From Candidatus Steffania adelgidicola (GTDB lineage Bacteria > Pseudomonadota > Gammaproteobacteria > Enterobacterales > Enterobacteriaceae): 64,000 bases of DNA. The stretch is taken from contig NZ_CP045889.1 in assembly GCF_020541225.1 (NCBI RefSeq), forward strand, positions 930,001 to 994,000. The letters are read 5' to 3'. The notes under the pieces were generated by a model. It ran no database searches. It had not been told where the DNA came from and saw nothing but the letters and a program-made list of their open reading frames with translations. Positions 43,642-57,546 of the stretch are shown here, in pieces; the first letter of the stretch is position 1, and each line of letters opens with the position of its first letter. The position numbers and the translations under genes were made by a program.

Positions 43642-44718
43642 TTATGCCGGTGCTGTAACCTCTATACATTGGGCACGCTGGCGTAAAAAGTGATCCATTA
43701 GTACAATTGCCATCATAGCCTCGGCGATAGGCACCGCCCGAATCCCGACACAAGGATCGTGTCGACCACGAGTGATGATTTCTACTGCTTCGCCACGGCG
43801 GTTAACTGTCTGACCTGGCACCATGATACTAGATGTAGGCTTTAGGGCTATATGAACCAGAACTGACTGCCCGCTGCTGATACCACCAAGGATTCCACCA
43901 GCGTGATTACTTTTAAAGCCTGTAGGCGTTATCTCATCGCGGTTTTCGCTGCCTCGCTTACTGATTACCGAAAACCCATCCCCTATCTCCACCCCTTTCA
44001 CTGCATTAATACTCATGAGTGCATGTGCCAGATCGGCATCGAGACGATCAAAAACTGGTTCACCTAAACCAGCAGGTAGATTTTCTACTACTACTGTTAC
44101 CTGAGCGCCAATAGAATCTCCCGCTTTTTTAAGCGTACGCATTAGAAAATCTAGGTCTTTTAGACAATCAACATCAGGACAGAAAAATGCATTCTTTTCT
44201 ACCTGCGTCCAATCCTTAAGTTCGCATCGGATATGACCCATCTTCGCTAAAAAACCCCGTATCTGTACACCACATTGCTGGGATAAATATTTCTTAGCAA
44301 TAGCACCCGCAGCTACGCGTATTGCTGTCTCACGCGCCGATGAACGCCCGCCGCCGCGATAATCACGCCTTCCGTACTTCTTTTCATAACTATAATCAGC
44401 GTGACCGGGACGATAGAGATCCTTAATCGCACTATAATCCTGCGATCGCTGATCAGTATTCTCGATCATCAGTCCAATACTAGTGCCGGTAGTTACCCCC
44501 TCGAATACCCCAGAGAGGATCTTTACGCAATCTGGTTCGCTTCGTTGCGTGGTATAACGAGACCTGCCAGGCCGACGACGATCTAGATCGTGCTGTAGAT
44601 CCTTCTCGCAAAGAAACATCCCTGGCGGCATGCCGTCAACTACGCCTCCTAACGCTGGACCGTGGGATTCACCAAAGGTGGTGACTCGGAACAATTGCCC
44701 AATACTGTTTCCTGCCAT
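43642..44718 (-). CDS. aroC: Chorismate synthase
   Basis: Last shikimate-pathway enzyme, converting EPSP to chorismate with reduced FMN. Signatures GESHG (residues 14-18), [25 protein letters not shown] and [14 protein letters not shown] are intact. 358 aa against 361. TAGGAGCA provides the ribosome-binding site. Its presence suggests that aromatic compounds or folate/ubiquinone precursors are still made, although no other aro gene is in the window. Confidence 0.98.
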   Translation of the reverse strand: MAGNSIGQLFRVTTFGESHGPALGGVVDGMPPGMFLCEKDLQHDLDRRRPGRSRYTTQRSEPDCVKILSGVFEGVTTGTSIGLMIENTDQRSQDYSAIKDLYRPGHADYSYEKKYGRRDYRGGGRSSARETAIRVAAGAIAKKYLSQQCGVQIRGFLAKMGHIRCELKDWTQVEKNAFFCPDVDCLKDLDFLMRTLKKAGDSIGAQVTVVVENLPAGLGEPVFDRLDADLAHALMSINAVKGVEIGDGFSVISKRGSENRDEITPTGFKSNHAGGILGGISSGQSVLVHIALKPTSSIMVPGQTVNRRGEAVEIITRGRHDPCVGIRAVPIAEAMMAIVLMDHFLRQRAQCIEVTAPA

Positions 44719-46615
44719 TGGATGCTCCTAATAGATAAGTGATTTGATTTTAATCACACCAACGAATTATACACAGAGTTTTTCTACTAATATCGATACA
44801 TCTTCTCTTTACTTTTCTTTTCTCTCGCTTTTCTTCCATTAAGTTTTGAACTCATAAAGTTTTTGATATGAACTCTATAAGAGTATATTATTTTTTTTAA
44901 AAAAATTGATATTAAAACATGTACTATTTTTTAGTCTGCAATGGCTCTTTATAAAAGACTACTCTTCTATATAAAGAAGGTTTTAAGAGGAAATATTTAA
45001 CATGAATAATAATGTCAACTGCCATTACTTGTGTGTTTTTTCTTACGATTAAGATATGCTAATAAAAACATATGAATCAAATATGTAACATGCTGCTTTA
45101 ATTTTATCTGACAGCGTTCCTAATTCCGACTTGATTTGTTCTTGTTACTATCTAAATTAGACAAAATATGTCTTTATGGAAGAAAAGAAATACTCACATA
45201 ATCTCTTTTATTTTTTAATAAAACGATTAAATAAAACAATTATATACTGAAATCCATTTACTCTATTTCTAATTCCTGTATCAATCATGGTCCCTTATGT
45301 TTATTTATAAAAACATAGTTCTGATAAAAACATTCGCGAACAAAAGAAAATGATAAGAGTTCTCAAAAGTTGGATACAGGAATCTTTTAAGATTTCATTG
45401 GCTATTTCTAAGAAAGAAATATTTATGGAATAATAGATTTTTCTTGTTTCCTATGATTTATACAATACAGTGCTTAACATAACATGAGGTTTTCATTAAA
45501 AAACGGATTTTTTCTTCTTAAAGAGATTTAAATAATTTTCATTAAACTGCCACTATTTAATATAGTGATGAACTCAGCTGTTTTTGAAAATAAAGAAGAG
45601 AATGCAAAAATCAACGCATAAAATTTTTAAACCCGGGTGGTTTTTTATCTAGCTACAAAATAGCCACCACCATATTGTACATACATCCTGATTATGGTTT
45701 TTATAAAAAATCACTTTAGTGATATCTTATAAACTGTTAATCAATCGCAGTATTCAATACCGATTGCAGAACCAAATACATCTATAATATATAATCTCAA
45801 ACTCTTTATGAAAAAGAGTTTTATTATACATATTTCTCAATACCAAGAGTATTGAGTTCTATCCAGAATCGACCTAATTAATATATCCCTAAACCTCACT
45901 GTTATACTGTCAACATTTTCTCAATATTTATTGGGAATCCCTAGTAAAGGTCATCAAAGAAGCGGGATGAATTTAACATGGCCTGAATGTGTTCGTGAGG
46001 ATTATAGAGGTATTGAATATATTGATATATAATTCAATAAAGTCATATCATCAAGTTATATTTTAACATTAGTGAAAAATGTTTTGTCTATGTTTAAATA
46101 ACAGAAATATTCTTCTGTTAAGTATTTTGTTCCTTAATTTAATGATTTCTACTTTATTTTCTATACAAATTATTTTTCATCTCTAAGTCAACAACTTTCA
46201 ATCCACCTCCTCGTGTATCATCAGGAGGATATATAAATATTATTTATTCAAAAATACCCGTAATGGAGTCAAATCTTTTTCTTTATAGAAAAATAGAATA
46301 GATTTCTAAATAGAAAATATAATTTTTATAAATATAAACCATTGGGTGCATATTCACTAATATTAATTCAACGTTATTTATGAGCAAGTAATTTTAAAAA
46401 TTAAAATACTTAGTTAAGATTTACATGGATTGTTCATTTTTCTTAAAAAAGATGTTTTAAGTATTTTTCATCTATCTATAGCACTAGACAATTAAATTGT
46501 TATTAAACTGACAGACATACTGAGCTCTATAATCTGACTTTAATTCATTACTATAAAAAGATATAGCAGCGCTATTGCACTATATGAAAAAATCTAGAGT
46601 TACGACTCAATCTTT
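44719..46615. other. 1.9-kb non-coding stretch
   Basis: Highly AT-rich, no coding signal. Small hairpins at about 45799-45822 (AAACTCTTT/AAAGAGTTT) and 45836-45856 (CTCAATAC/GTATTGAG). Nothing else seen. Confidence 0.65.
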
Positions 46616-47623
46616 TTAACACTGATAATGCTTGCGATACCACTCTACAAAACATTTTATCCCTTCTTTTATCGATGTCTTTGGTTTATAACCAATCACG
46701 CGATATACAGCTTGCATATCTGCACTAGTTTCCAACATATCACTAGGATCCATCGGCAAAAAATTTTGCTCTGCCTTGATATCCAGTGCGTCTTCTAAAG
46801 CTCCAATATAATCCATTAGTTTTACTGGCTGACTATTGCCAATATTATAGATGCGATAAGGTGCTGAACTTGCTCCAAGCGACCCGGTTTCTACAGTCCA
46901 CCCAGCATCTGAAGATGGAATAATATCTTGGAGACCAATAATCGTTTCAACAACATCATCAATGAATGTAAAATCACGCAGCATTTCACCACTATTGTAG
47001 ATATCAATCTGCTCACCATTCAGTATCGCCCGGGTGAATTTAAATAACGCCATGTCTGGGCGTCCCCAGGGGCCGTAAACACTAAAAAATCGTAGTCCAG
47101 TTGTTGGCAACCGATATAGATGTGAATAGGTATGCGCCATCAGCTCATTAGCTTTTTTAGTAGCAGCATATAGAGACACCGGATGATTGGCCGTGTCATC
47201 CGTAGAAAAAGGTAAGTTACGATGAAGACCGTAGACCGAACTAGATGAGGCATACAATAGATGCGCTACCTGATTCTTCCTGCATCCCTCAAGAACATTA
47301 AGATAACCAATTAAATTTGCTTCAGCGTAAGTAAGCGGATTTTTTAGCGAGTGACGTACACCAACCTGTGCCCCAAGATGAATGACTCGCTCCACTTCTT
47401 CCCCAGAAAAAAAGCTAGAAATACCTTGATGATCTGCCAAATCAAGCTTGTGAAAGGAGAAAGTCTCATAGTCCAGAAGACCCTTCAGACGGTCTTTCTT
47501 CAACGATACATCATAATAATCGCTTAAGTTATCAATACCCATCACTTGATGACCATCCGCAAGCAAACGCCTGCTAACATGGTAGCCGATAAACCCAGCT
47601 GCGCCAGTAACTAAAAATTTCAT
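46616..47623 (-). CDS. NAD-dependent nucleotide-sugar epimerase, UDP-glucuronate 4-epimerase type
   Basis: Extended short-chain dehydrogenase that most resembles UDP-glucuronate/UDP-galacturonate 4-epimerases (CapI/WbnF/Uge group). Rossmann motif GAAGFIG (residues 7-13), ASSSSVYG (125-132) and the catalytic pair Tyr152/Lys156 in YAATK are intact. RFFSVYGPWGRPDMALFKFT is typical of the uronate group. 335 aa, the usual length. GAGAG precedes the ATG. The product, UDP-galacturonate, is used for LPS core or capsule in relatives such as Klebsiella; with gmhA and lptFG here an LPS role is likely but inferred. The exact substrate is not proven by sequence. Confidence 0.88.
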   Translation of the reverse strand: MKFLVTGAAGFIGYHVSRRLLADGHQVMGIDNLSDYYDVSLKKDRLKGLLDYETFSFHKLDLADHQGISSFFSGEEVERVIHLGAQVGVRHSLKNPLTYAEANLIGYLNVLEGCRKNQVAHLLYASSSSVYGLHRNLPFSTDDTANHPVSLYAATKKANELMAHTYSHLYRLPTTGLRFFSVYGPWGRPDMALFKFTRAILNGEQIDIYNSGEMLRDFTFIDDVVETIIGLQDIIPSSDAGWTVETGSLGASSAPYRIYNIGNSQPVKLMDYIGALEDALDIKAEQNFLPMDPSDMLETSADMQAVYRVIGYKPKTSIKEGIKCFVEWYRKHYQC

Positions 47624-50600
47624 TGCGGTCTCTCATTCATAAGAAGCAACTCGTCATGTAGAAAATATCCATTAAGCATTATTCATATAAAATATGTATC
47701 CTTTATCGTCTACAAAAACTTTCACGCTCTTAACTTAGATAAAATAATTACACGTGAAGAACCAAATATCATTTAATGATGTCATTATGTATCAATTATA
47801 ATTAGGCGAAACAGATAACTATATCCATCAAACCTTTTTAGAATCATATTTCTCGCCTGGTAGATAGGTGTTTATAACAAACTAATTATCCTGGAAGAAT
47901 GGTATAAAGCTTTATTATTATTTTTGGCGCAATCAAAATACTTGACAAAAAAATATCATCAGCATCGTTCAGAATTTTCAGTTAGTCAAAAAATCAGCGA
48001 CTTATTTTACGACTTCATAGAATATTTCTTGCCTTTTGTTTATCCGAAAGCTTAGACAAATCTGATCAAGATTGATATACTTCCCACACTAAATCACTAA
48101 CAATAATGTGAGTCTATTGAATAGATTAAACCATCAAAAAACTTGGGTTATATATTAGTTCGTATTTTACATGAATCAAGTGAATTACATCAATTCTGTA
48201 ATGAAGATTTATTCCTGAGGTATCCCACCTGTAAAATCCTCGTTTTACTTCCGGTAAGTAACCAGCCTACATCTAGATTCGAAAAAATTAACCTCACATC
48301 TTTATAGATAACATCGTTAAAGTCTCTCTAAAATAATAATTTACTAGCACTGATAAGTATACTTAAGACTTCGAACTCGTTACATACCATTAATACAGTA
48401 AATCTTCTTATCTTCTTTGTAAGAAGAACCACAGATAAGCATAAATATTATTAAAAATATTTAGTATTAATGATTTTAATTGTTTCTATTCAAATATCCG
48501 ACATATTCACATATGTTAAAAATATCACAATACTCTTTTTGTAGATATAGCGCAAAATCGTGGTAGATTGTATCTGTTACATGAATACAAAATTAAAAAA
48601 TAATTAAAAAACAATACCGTTCGGACTATCTTTACTGAGTTTTCCCCTTGCGATTGTTCGCAATACGAACAAAGTGATAGAAAAGAACTGCTAGAGCATT
48701 TTATTAAACTCTAAAAACAATCGACTAGGAAAGGATATACATTTTACTAACACTCTGAAAATTTTTAAGATAAAATAGTATTGCTGCTGCTAACAGCAAA
48801 AAAACTTTAGTCAATTAATTGCAATAGGATAAGAATAGTATATAATACAGATATTCTTTTTATTCTGGTAATATACAAAATTGTATTTTTCGCTCTCTAA
48901 CTCATAGAGGAGACATCAGCTATGTTTCAATCCATAAAAACAAATTATGCACTTAAACCTATCTTATTAAAATTCATGTTGTTAAATAGATAACGCTCAA
49001 GTTGTAATTATGGTCTTCTCTTTAATAGAAAGAAGCTGAATCAGGTTTTATGGTACGTCTTCGAATCCGTTTAATGTTAAATTAAACGCGGATTTCTTTA
49101 TCTTGTTATCCAAGATACCGTCTGGCTTAATCGTTAAATAATGAAAAAGAATATCATCTCTGCCTTTATCTGAAAGGATACCACTAAAACCTATCAGATA
49201 CTTTAACCAATTGACTTTCCTTTGTTTCTATATATCCACATCATTCGCTAATGAGTATTTTACCTGATAAAAATCATCAATATTAAAAAAACTCCTTACT
49301 AAGATCGTGATATACTTTATATTTTGGGATGATGGTCATACGACTCCATATCTCAAGAGATACCCAATAACGTTATGGAATCTTAAATTCATCAATATTT
49401 TCACCGATTCTTCCTTAAACAGTTTCTAGTAACTCCGGAAAAAGTCTTGATCTTTAATCGGTTCTTATTATTCCTCATTGGAGGATAAAGGAAAAACACT
49501 TTTAAAAAAATACCAGTAATTTACTGTTCACACAAGATCACAAAAAAGCAAATGATAGACTGGATATATGCTATCTCACTCAAGAACAGATGCCATCCAC
49601 AATGAAATTCTTGCCGATATACAAAGCAATATTTATTAAAGACAACTGCATCTCCATAGCGTTTGTTATCAACATACTCTTTCGTTCTTTTCTTATAAAA
49701 TCAAATGTAGAAATGGCCTACTCTAAAGAAAAACAGCCAAAACGTCTACAATATCCCATCGTTTTATTTCCTAGCAACACCTAAAACAGTAATCAATTTA
49801 TTGAGAGAAGAAATCCTTCTTATCTAAAATTGAAACTTATTTCAACTATGTTTTTTTAGTAAAGCACATGAGCGTCGTGATACATGTGTAACCCTAAAAA
49901 AATTTCTTTTTCTGGAGTTAAACGCTCATGAGTACTCAAAACCCACACCGTTTATCGAGTATATTTTTCTTAAAAATCAGAAATGTTGATTACACCAAAT
50001 AGATAAACTTTAGTCTTAGGTAATTATGCAACAGCTTGAAATCTTCCATATCCAATCGTCCGGATAACGAGAAAGAGATCTAACAGCAATATTAAAATAT
50101 CAACTTTTTGGGATACGATATACTAAGCAAGTTTTTTTATATCAACCATAATATTCTCTGTTAGACACAGTTAATTCTGTTTTCCACAAAATCTATAAAA
50201 AGTAGATTCCAATACCAGATTTCAAACACAAGAAAAAACAACACCCCCCCCGCTAGAAAACCACATTAAAACTTTAGTGATAACCTTCATTAACAGTGAA
50301 TACTGAGTCCATCAACTAGCTAATGAACCGGTACTAGAAAAAAATGAAATATGCAGAATCTAAGAAAATCCAAAAAAATCTAACCAAGGTGATTTTTTGA
50401 GTTGCAGTACAGGTACTATACTCAAAATCAAAGTGATTCTATTGTTTTATCGAAAGACTCCAGCGTATGCTGTTCCAGCTTATCCCTCTCTTTAATAATT
50501 CCAAATATAGAGAACCATCTATCCGTTTAATTTTAGATGATCTATCAATATTCGTTCCTGTCCAAAGATGCGAAGGCACGTATAGGATTACTTTCATATA

Positions 50601-50932
50601 GTGAAAATCGATAATCAAAACAGATCCAAGATTAGTAAAAGCCAACCGAAATAAATCAAGGAAAAACAAAATAAAATATAAGTGCTAACAGATTTATGGC
50701 TGAAATAACGAGGATGCGAATTTTCCAGGCCTGACATTGAAATCAAGAGGCGAGTAATCTTTAAGCATGCGATAAGAAAAAGTTCAAGTACCGGATGATA
50801 GAGTCATGACTTCTCTTTAGATATTGTGAAAAATAAAAAAATCGGCAAGATCCCAGTATAAAGTAAATAATTTTATATTATACCGACGATAATTATCGCA
50901 GGAACCAGCCGAAATAAAATACTTCGACAATC
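47624..50932. other. 3.3-kb gene desert, the longest in the window
   Basis: No family-like frame. Open stretches at 49590-49784 (plus) and 50439-50669 (minus) match nothing I know. A C8 run (50244-50251) and a nine-base inverted repeat CATGAGCGT/ACGCTCATG 46 bases apart (49867-49930) are the only oddities. serW, which neighbours infA in E. coli, is not found. Confidence 0.65.
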
Positions 50933-51894
<962 letters not shown>

Positions 51895-53427
51895 TTAGTT
51901 TGACTGTACTAAGCACCGGAAGTGATCCGGACGCAATCCTAAAAGCCATAGCATGGTTAAATAGACAACCATCCCTATCACTACTACGGCGAGTAAATAT
52001 ACGAGCATACTATCCTGCGCCCATTCTGGCATCACTCTGAGTAATCCAATCAATACTCCCGCCATAATCATAACTGCTAGAAAGAGTCGACAAAAAAAAC
52101 CAAACCAACCTGGTTGCGGATAAAACAGTTTTTTCCGTCGAAGTTGCCAATATAACAAACTAGCATTAAGGCAAGCAGCTAGGCCAATAGAGAGCGACAA
52201 ACCAGCATGTTGTAGTGGACCAATAAAAAGTAGATTCATGACTTGTGTCATACACAAGGTAATTATCGCGGCACGTACTGGCGTTTTAATGTCCTGACGC
52301 GAGTAGAATCCAGGCGCTAATACTTTTACCAAGATTAAACCAACCAGGCCAACTGAATAGGTCATGACTGCTTTCTGCGTCATCAAAGCATCAAACGAGG
52401 AAAACTTCCCGTGCTGAAACAATGCTACAGTTAAGGGGTGTGCTAAAATAATAAGCGCTGCCATACTGGGCAAGGCTAACATAAAGCATAATCGCAGCCC
52501 CCAATCCAATAAACGGGAGTACTCATCATGATTACCGCGGTTAAAACTACGGGATAGCGAAGGCAGCAAAATGGTTCCCAATGCCACTCCGAAAACCCCA
52601 GAAGGCAATTCTATCAAACGGTCAGCATAATACATCCAAGACACTGAACCGGATACTAAAAAAGAAGCGAAAATAGTATTGATTACTAAAGAAATCTGAC
52701 TAACAGATACACCTAGAAGTGCCGGTCCCATCTGTTGCAATACTCGCCAAATACCCACATTCTTTAGCTGTATTCTTGGCAGAACGAGCATGCCGATTTT
52801 CTTTAAATGTGGTAATTGATAAACGAGCTGCATGAAACCGCCTGCCACTACTGCCCAGGCGAGTGTTATAACCGGCGGATGAAATAAGGGGGCACCAAGT
52901 AGAGTGAAACCAATCATGCTGATGTTAAGCAACGTTGGTGCAAAGGCTGGTACTGAAAAACAGTTCCAGGTATTCAGGACTGCACCTGCTAACGAGGTGA
53001 GCGAAATCAAAAGGATATAGGGAAACGTAATACGTAAAAGTTCTGTCGTTAAAGCGAATTGCGATGGCGTATCCGTAAATCCAGGCGCGGTGATCATTAT
53101 AATCCAAGGTGCCGCCAACATACCAGCCATAGTGATTAACGCTAGCACCAATGTTAGTAACCCAGCGATACCAGCGAGAAACCTGCGCGTTTCTTCATCT
53201 TCTCTACAGCTCTTGTATTCCGATAAAATCGGCACAAACGCTTGTGAAAAAGCACCCTCGGCAAAAATGCGTCGCAGCAAATTTGGGATTTTAAAGGCTA
53301 TAAAAAAAGCATCACTTGCCATACCAGCCCCAAATGCTCTTGCCATGATAGTATCACGGATAAACCCTAATATACGAGAAAAAAAAGTCATAGTGCTGAC
53401 TGCCGTCAGCACTTTTAATAAATTCAT
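51895..53427 (-). CDS. murJ: Lipid II flippase MurJ
   Basis: MOP-superfamily membrane protein that flips lipid II for peptidoglycan synthesis. Conserved [68 protein letters not shown] and [17 protein letters not shown]. About 510 aa against 511. The family start is ATG 53427 (MNLLKVL); the frame also opens upstream at GTG 53463, adding 12 residues that are not family-like, and neither start has a strong ribosome-binding site. It is divergent from rpsT, as in several gamma-proteobacteria other than E. coli. Confidence 0.96.
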   Translation of the reverse strand: MNLLKVLTAVSTMTFFSRILGFIRDTIMARAFGAGMASDAFFIAFKIPNLLRRIFAEGAFSQAFVPILSEYKSCREDEETRRFLAGIAGLLTLVLALITMAGMLAAPWIIMITAPGFTDTPSQFALTTELLRITFPYILLISLTSLAGAVLNTWNCFSVPAFAPTLLNISMIGFTLLGAPLFHPPVITLAWAVVAGGFMQLVYQLPHLKKIGMLVLPRIQLKNVGIWRVLQQMGPALLGVSVSQISLVINTIFASFLVSGSVSWMYYADRLIELPSGVFGVALGTILLPSLSRSFNRGNHDEYSRLLDWGLRLCFMLALPSMAALIILAHPLTVALFQHGKFSSFDALMTQKAVMTYSVGLVGLILVKVLAPGFYSRQDIKTPVRAAIITLCMTQVMNLLFIGPLQHAGLSLSIGLAACLNASLLYWQLRRKKLFYPQPGWFGFFCRLFLAVMIMAGVLIGLLRVMPEWAQDSMLVYLLAVVVIGMVVYLTMLWLLGLRPDHFRCLVQSN

Positions 53428-53478
53428 AGTGTTATTTTTTGCTTCTACCAGATTTCTACCCACCTAAAGTAAATATAT

Positions 53479-53508
53479 CTCTCTAGTAGTCTTAAGACTA
53501 CTAGAGAG
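53479..53508. repeat. Perfect 30-base palindrome upstream of murJ
   Basis: CTCTCTAGTAGTCTT followed directly by its exact reverse complement, no loop. It lies 52 bases before the murJ ATG. It could extrude as a cruciform, bind a dimeric protein, or form an RNA hairpin in the murJ leader. Confidence 0.8.
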
Positions 53509-53821
53509 CACTAGTATACCCTGTTCAAAAATAATCGCTAATATAACCTTGTGATATATCACCCAGACTATCATCCAAAATGTTATTACATAATTAGGAT
53601 GGGTAATCAGTCTCTAGACATCCCATATGTAATATGGTTATTTAAATCAGATTTTCTATCGAAGAAATCTGATTAATTTTAGGTGTATTTTGATATCCAT
53701 ATAGAAAGATAAAAAGAGAGTATCTAAGATACGATGTAACAATTCTCTACTTGCTTTGTATCTTTACCCTAGTGAGGAAAAAGGTAAAAGCATAATCTTT
53801 TACCAAATAATAATGCTATTC

Positions 53822-53898
53822 ACTACTAACTATTAACTATTAACTATTAACTATTAACTATTAACTATTAACTATTAACTATTAACCATTAACTATTA
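53822..53898. repeat. Tandem repeat of ACTATTA, eleven copies
   Basis: Seven-base unit in register from 53822. Copy 1 is ACTACTA, copies 2-9 are exact, copy 10 is ACCATTA, copy 11 is exact. Such a uniform array should be prone to copy-number change by slippage. It does not lie in a gene. Confidence 0.95.
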
Positions 53899-55243
53899 AA
53901 ATCCATTTAATCAAATATTGATATATCATTTAACTTCAGATATACAGTATATATCTTAAAAATATTTAGATTATTTTTATTATCGAGACGCTTAAATGAG
54001 TATCAATTTGATAATGATCAATACAACATCCGTTGTTTAAAGTATAGAAACACTATATAAAACTTCTAAAGTGGCGTAAGCATCCCTTTAATTTTATTAA
54101 AACAAAATACTCATAACAAAATATATTCTACCGAAGAATAAAATAAAAAATGGATTTCGTGCTGAAAAAGATATCTCTCGCTTCTTATTTGAATTTTATG
54201 ATTATGTAATTAAAGATACTTATCTTAATGATACTTGGTAAAAGTGTTATGTAGAATACAATATTTATCTAGCTAAATAATTTGTACACTATCACATACT
54301 ATTGTTAATCAATCTAAATCAAGAATGCTTTACTATATACACATCTTTTATATTCTTCAGGTCATGAATAAAGTTTAATCCCTACTCTAGTAAGAGTTTA
54401 TTATAGCCTAAAGACTTAAAATAGAATATCCTTTACGTAACAGATAACTATTTTTTCGATTTTCCAGTATCCTACTCGATACCTCATATAATTTTGTATA
54501 TAAAGAATATACAGAGAAATACAATCGAAGATATTTAGTATTAATCAATAAAAATTGCATCTGCTTTTAATAAAGTAGCTTACTCTATCAAGAGTAAAAA
54601 TTTTTAGTAGTACTGAATCAAGACTTTGTAAAAACAGAAAATATCAAAATCATTCTTACTTATTATCCAACTCTCCTTCTCTAGGTTAAAATATGCTTGT
54701 TTTCTATGGAATAGAAATGCAATCATCCCCTTAAAACACTGTGCCTATTTTTATAATGAAGTAAGCTTTTAGATCTTGTTCCAAATCTTTTTCTAGCCTG
54801 TAGCTGATAATTTTACCTTTATATAGTTGCTCTAATAAGAGATATATTTTAAATTTATATCAATTAACTTAACTGTATCTTAGTCGTTGTATCCTTTATT
54901 CGTAATACCATCATTTAGATCTACAGTAAAATAAATCACTTACATAAAAAACATGATTCAAATTTAATCGTTTTACATCTTGATAAGAAAAGTTCAAAAT
55001 AGAACATTTAGTTTAATAACTCTATTATCATAATGTCTATAATAATGTCTTTGCTATTTTTTCTGGCTAAAAACTACTTTATTACTTTTTTCTGCTAAAA
55101 AATACTGCTATTATACTCAGAATTCTATTGCTAATAGACAATAGATGTTTGAGTGTCATTTTTTAAAAAATTTCTTGACAAGAATAAACAAGCCCTTTCC
55201 TTAACCTTTAAATTATTAAATATTAAATTTTAGGAGTGAAACC

Positions 55244-55507
55244 TTGGCTAATATCAGATCTGCTAAAAAACGTGCTCTACAGTCTGAAAAGCGTCGTCAA
55301 CATAATACAAGTCGGCGCTCTATGATGCGAACCTTTGTCAAAAAGGTTCATACTGCTATTGCTACCGGTAATAAAGAAGCAGCGCAGAATGCCTTCTTTG
55401 TCATGCAACCAATTGTGGACCGTCAAGCCAGTAACGGGTTAATTCACAAAAATAAAGCAGCGCGCTATAAATCAAATCTCACTGCAAAAATCAACGCTAT
55501 GCAGTAA
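55244..55507 (+). CDS. rpsT: Ribosomal protein bS20, TTG start
   Basis: Small-subunit assembly protein. 87 aa, as in E. coli ([42 protein letters not shown]). The start codon is TTG with AGGAG at 55232-55236, seven bases upstream. E. coli rpsT also starts with TTG, where the weak start takes part in autoregulation; its conservation here is worth noting. One of four plus-strand genes. No clear terminator directly follows. Confidence 0.99.
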   Translation: MANIRSAKKRALQSEKRRQHNTSRRSMMRTFVKKVHTAIATGNKEAAQNAFFVMQPIVDRQASNGLIHKNKAARYKSNLTAKINAMQ

Positions 55508-57546
55508 TTTCTGCCATCTCGATCTAACCTAAAAACTCTTTTAAATCGCTGCCAAATTAACTAGATTCTTTAACCCAGACAATATATGTAAATCAACGAG
55601 TGCTTGTATAGAAGAAAAATGATATTTTTTACTTTTAGTTCATTTCAACAGCTCCAATTTTAAAAAAAAGTGGGATTTTTTGTATCCATTAGTCGAAATG
55701 AGCAACGATAAATCTCACTTATAAAGTGAATAGTTCACTAAACCAGATAAAATCACGATGGGCTTTATCTTTTTCACTTCAACTATGATTTTCTTTTTTT
55801 GTACGATAGTCCATACTAGTTCTGGATAAAACCAGTATTACATACTCATCCTGATCCTTGCCGTTTTTTCTTCTAGGCTAATAGCCCTTAACTAGAAAAA
55901 GCGGTAAAGATAAATATGAAAGAAATAATTCTTCACTTTAAACCTGTCGCTTAATCGTTTCCACGATTATTTCATTTATCATTAAAGAATATATAGTATG
56001 GGTAACCTTTTTTCTAAAAATTTTATTAGGTGTTAGCCGTTTAGGCAAAGAATATAGCATAACATCTTTTACTAGTTCTCAACCCTACGCCAGCATCAAC
56101 TCTATCTGTTCTTAAATTCTCTTCGCTAAGGTTATTCAGATAAACACAATATCCTCCCCCCATCATCCTTAAATAGACAGTATTGTCTCAACATCAATCA
56201 AGCCGGTATGATCATCAGGACAACACCTTAGCGTAAAAATGTCTATACCGTTTATAGCATGCTTATTATGCACGAGCCATGTATTGAATGAATAGATCTG
56301 CTCAGCAGCTTGTACTAAAAAAACTCATGCTATAAATAGTTTTTACTAAAAACACACAACTACAACAAGAACACAATGCTAAAACCCCTAGTCAAGCTAC
56401 TTAGTCAAAACAACGGCACTATTAAAGTTCATGACATAAACATAAATTTTAATAGTGTTGACCTAATCGCTTCTAGCTTACACAACTGCGTGTCCGTCAG
56501 CGGTAAGAAAAAAAACTCATCGCAAGATCAAAACAGCTAACTTTACACTTTATCTAAAATAAGTGTCGTATTAGCAGCATTATAGTCAACCTAGCGACAT
56601 TAAAACATCATTCATATAACATGCTGCAATCTTTGAAAAACTGTTTTGTATTTAATACTAATTAGAGATGCATATGAAACAGAAAAACAACATCTTGTTT
56701 TTTTTCGACTAGGCCGAGTAAATTCCAGCAAAGAATGGTAGGACACATCGCACTTATCGTTTTGATCTTCCTATCTTTTATGATAAATAAACGCGGAAAT
56801 ATATAGTTGTTAATAACAACTATATATATTTTACAGTATATAATGATCCTGCCCGTGTGGTGTGTGATTTTGAAGAAAATAGTTTTATTATTTAAATAGC
56901 CAAGCTAAGTATGTAAATACAAATGATATTGATTTTGAAGTGGAAACGCTTGTTGACTATTATGTAATAAATCAGTTTAATTTAACCACTCTCAATAGGT
57001 TATACATTCCTCATATAGGAATGTTCTCTACGAGAACCATCTTGTTAATTACTCCTATAGCATCTGTATACCAATCAGTAAAAATATAAGGAAAAGATAC
57101 TCATCTTGCTTTTTAAATAAGATCAAATAAGCATCAAGAGTACCCTATTTACTGAAGTAATATTATGATATTATCGGGCGAATAGATCATCTCGCTTATA
57201 ACTTAAACTTAAGGAGAGCATCTAAACTCCGAAAAGAGATTCTATATCGCACGATATTTCTCATATTTCATATTTTTCTTCTATCCATGCATTCTAATAT
57301 AAACTAAGCTTGGGTATATATAGGCTAGTAATCTAGAAAAGTTCTTAAACATCGATACTCGATTGTTAAATATAATAGCTTTTATCTTATTACTTAGATT
57401 ATTGTTTAAGGTATATAATACCTTTACTATTTATAAAAATAAATGGTTACACATGCATACTTGCATGTAAGTTGCTTTAATATTATCTTGAGCTTATATG
57501 GTACTTTGATAACCTAACGACCAATATCTGTTTTAGTTATCTCAAT
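55508..57546. other. 2-kb non-coding stretch
   Basis: No coding signal. An imperfect long hairpin (CCGTTTTTTCTTCTAG against CTAGAAAAAGCGG) lies near 55859-55907. Other hairpins are at 56799-56827 and 57004-57024. Confidence 0.65.
56799..56827. repeat. 14-bp hairpin
   Basis: ATATATAGTTGTTA and its exact reverse complement around a single A, followed on the plus strand by ATTTTA. Far from any gene end (1.3 kb after rpsT, 720 bases beyond the digH stop). Confidence 0.6.

Larger units (their letters stand above)
53428..55243. other. Divergent non-coding stretch between murJ and rpsT
   Basis: 1.8 kb holding a 30-base perfect palindrome (53479-53508), a 7-bp tandem repeat (53822-53898) and, next to rpsT, a TTGACA at 55175-55180 that could be a -35 box (no good -10 at 17 bases) and TATTAT at 55109-55114 that could be the -10 of a second promoter. 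No coding signal. Confidence 0.6.

Noticed and set aside
50439-50669. 76-codon minus frame downstream of infA
   Set aside because: No similarity to Aat, CydC, ClpA or other infA neighbours; low-complexity hydrophobic composition typical of AT-rich non-coding DNA.
53822-53898. Tandem array considered as a CRISPR-like repeat or an iteron origin
   Set aside because: The seven-base unit is directly repeated with no spacers, so not CRISPR. Iterons are longer and lie by rep genes, none of which are here.
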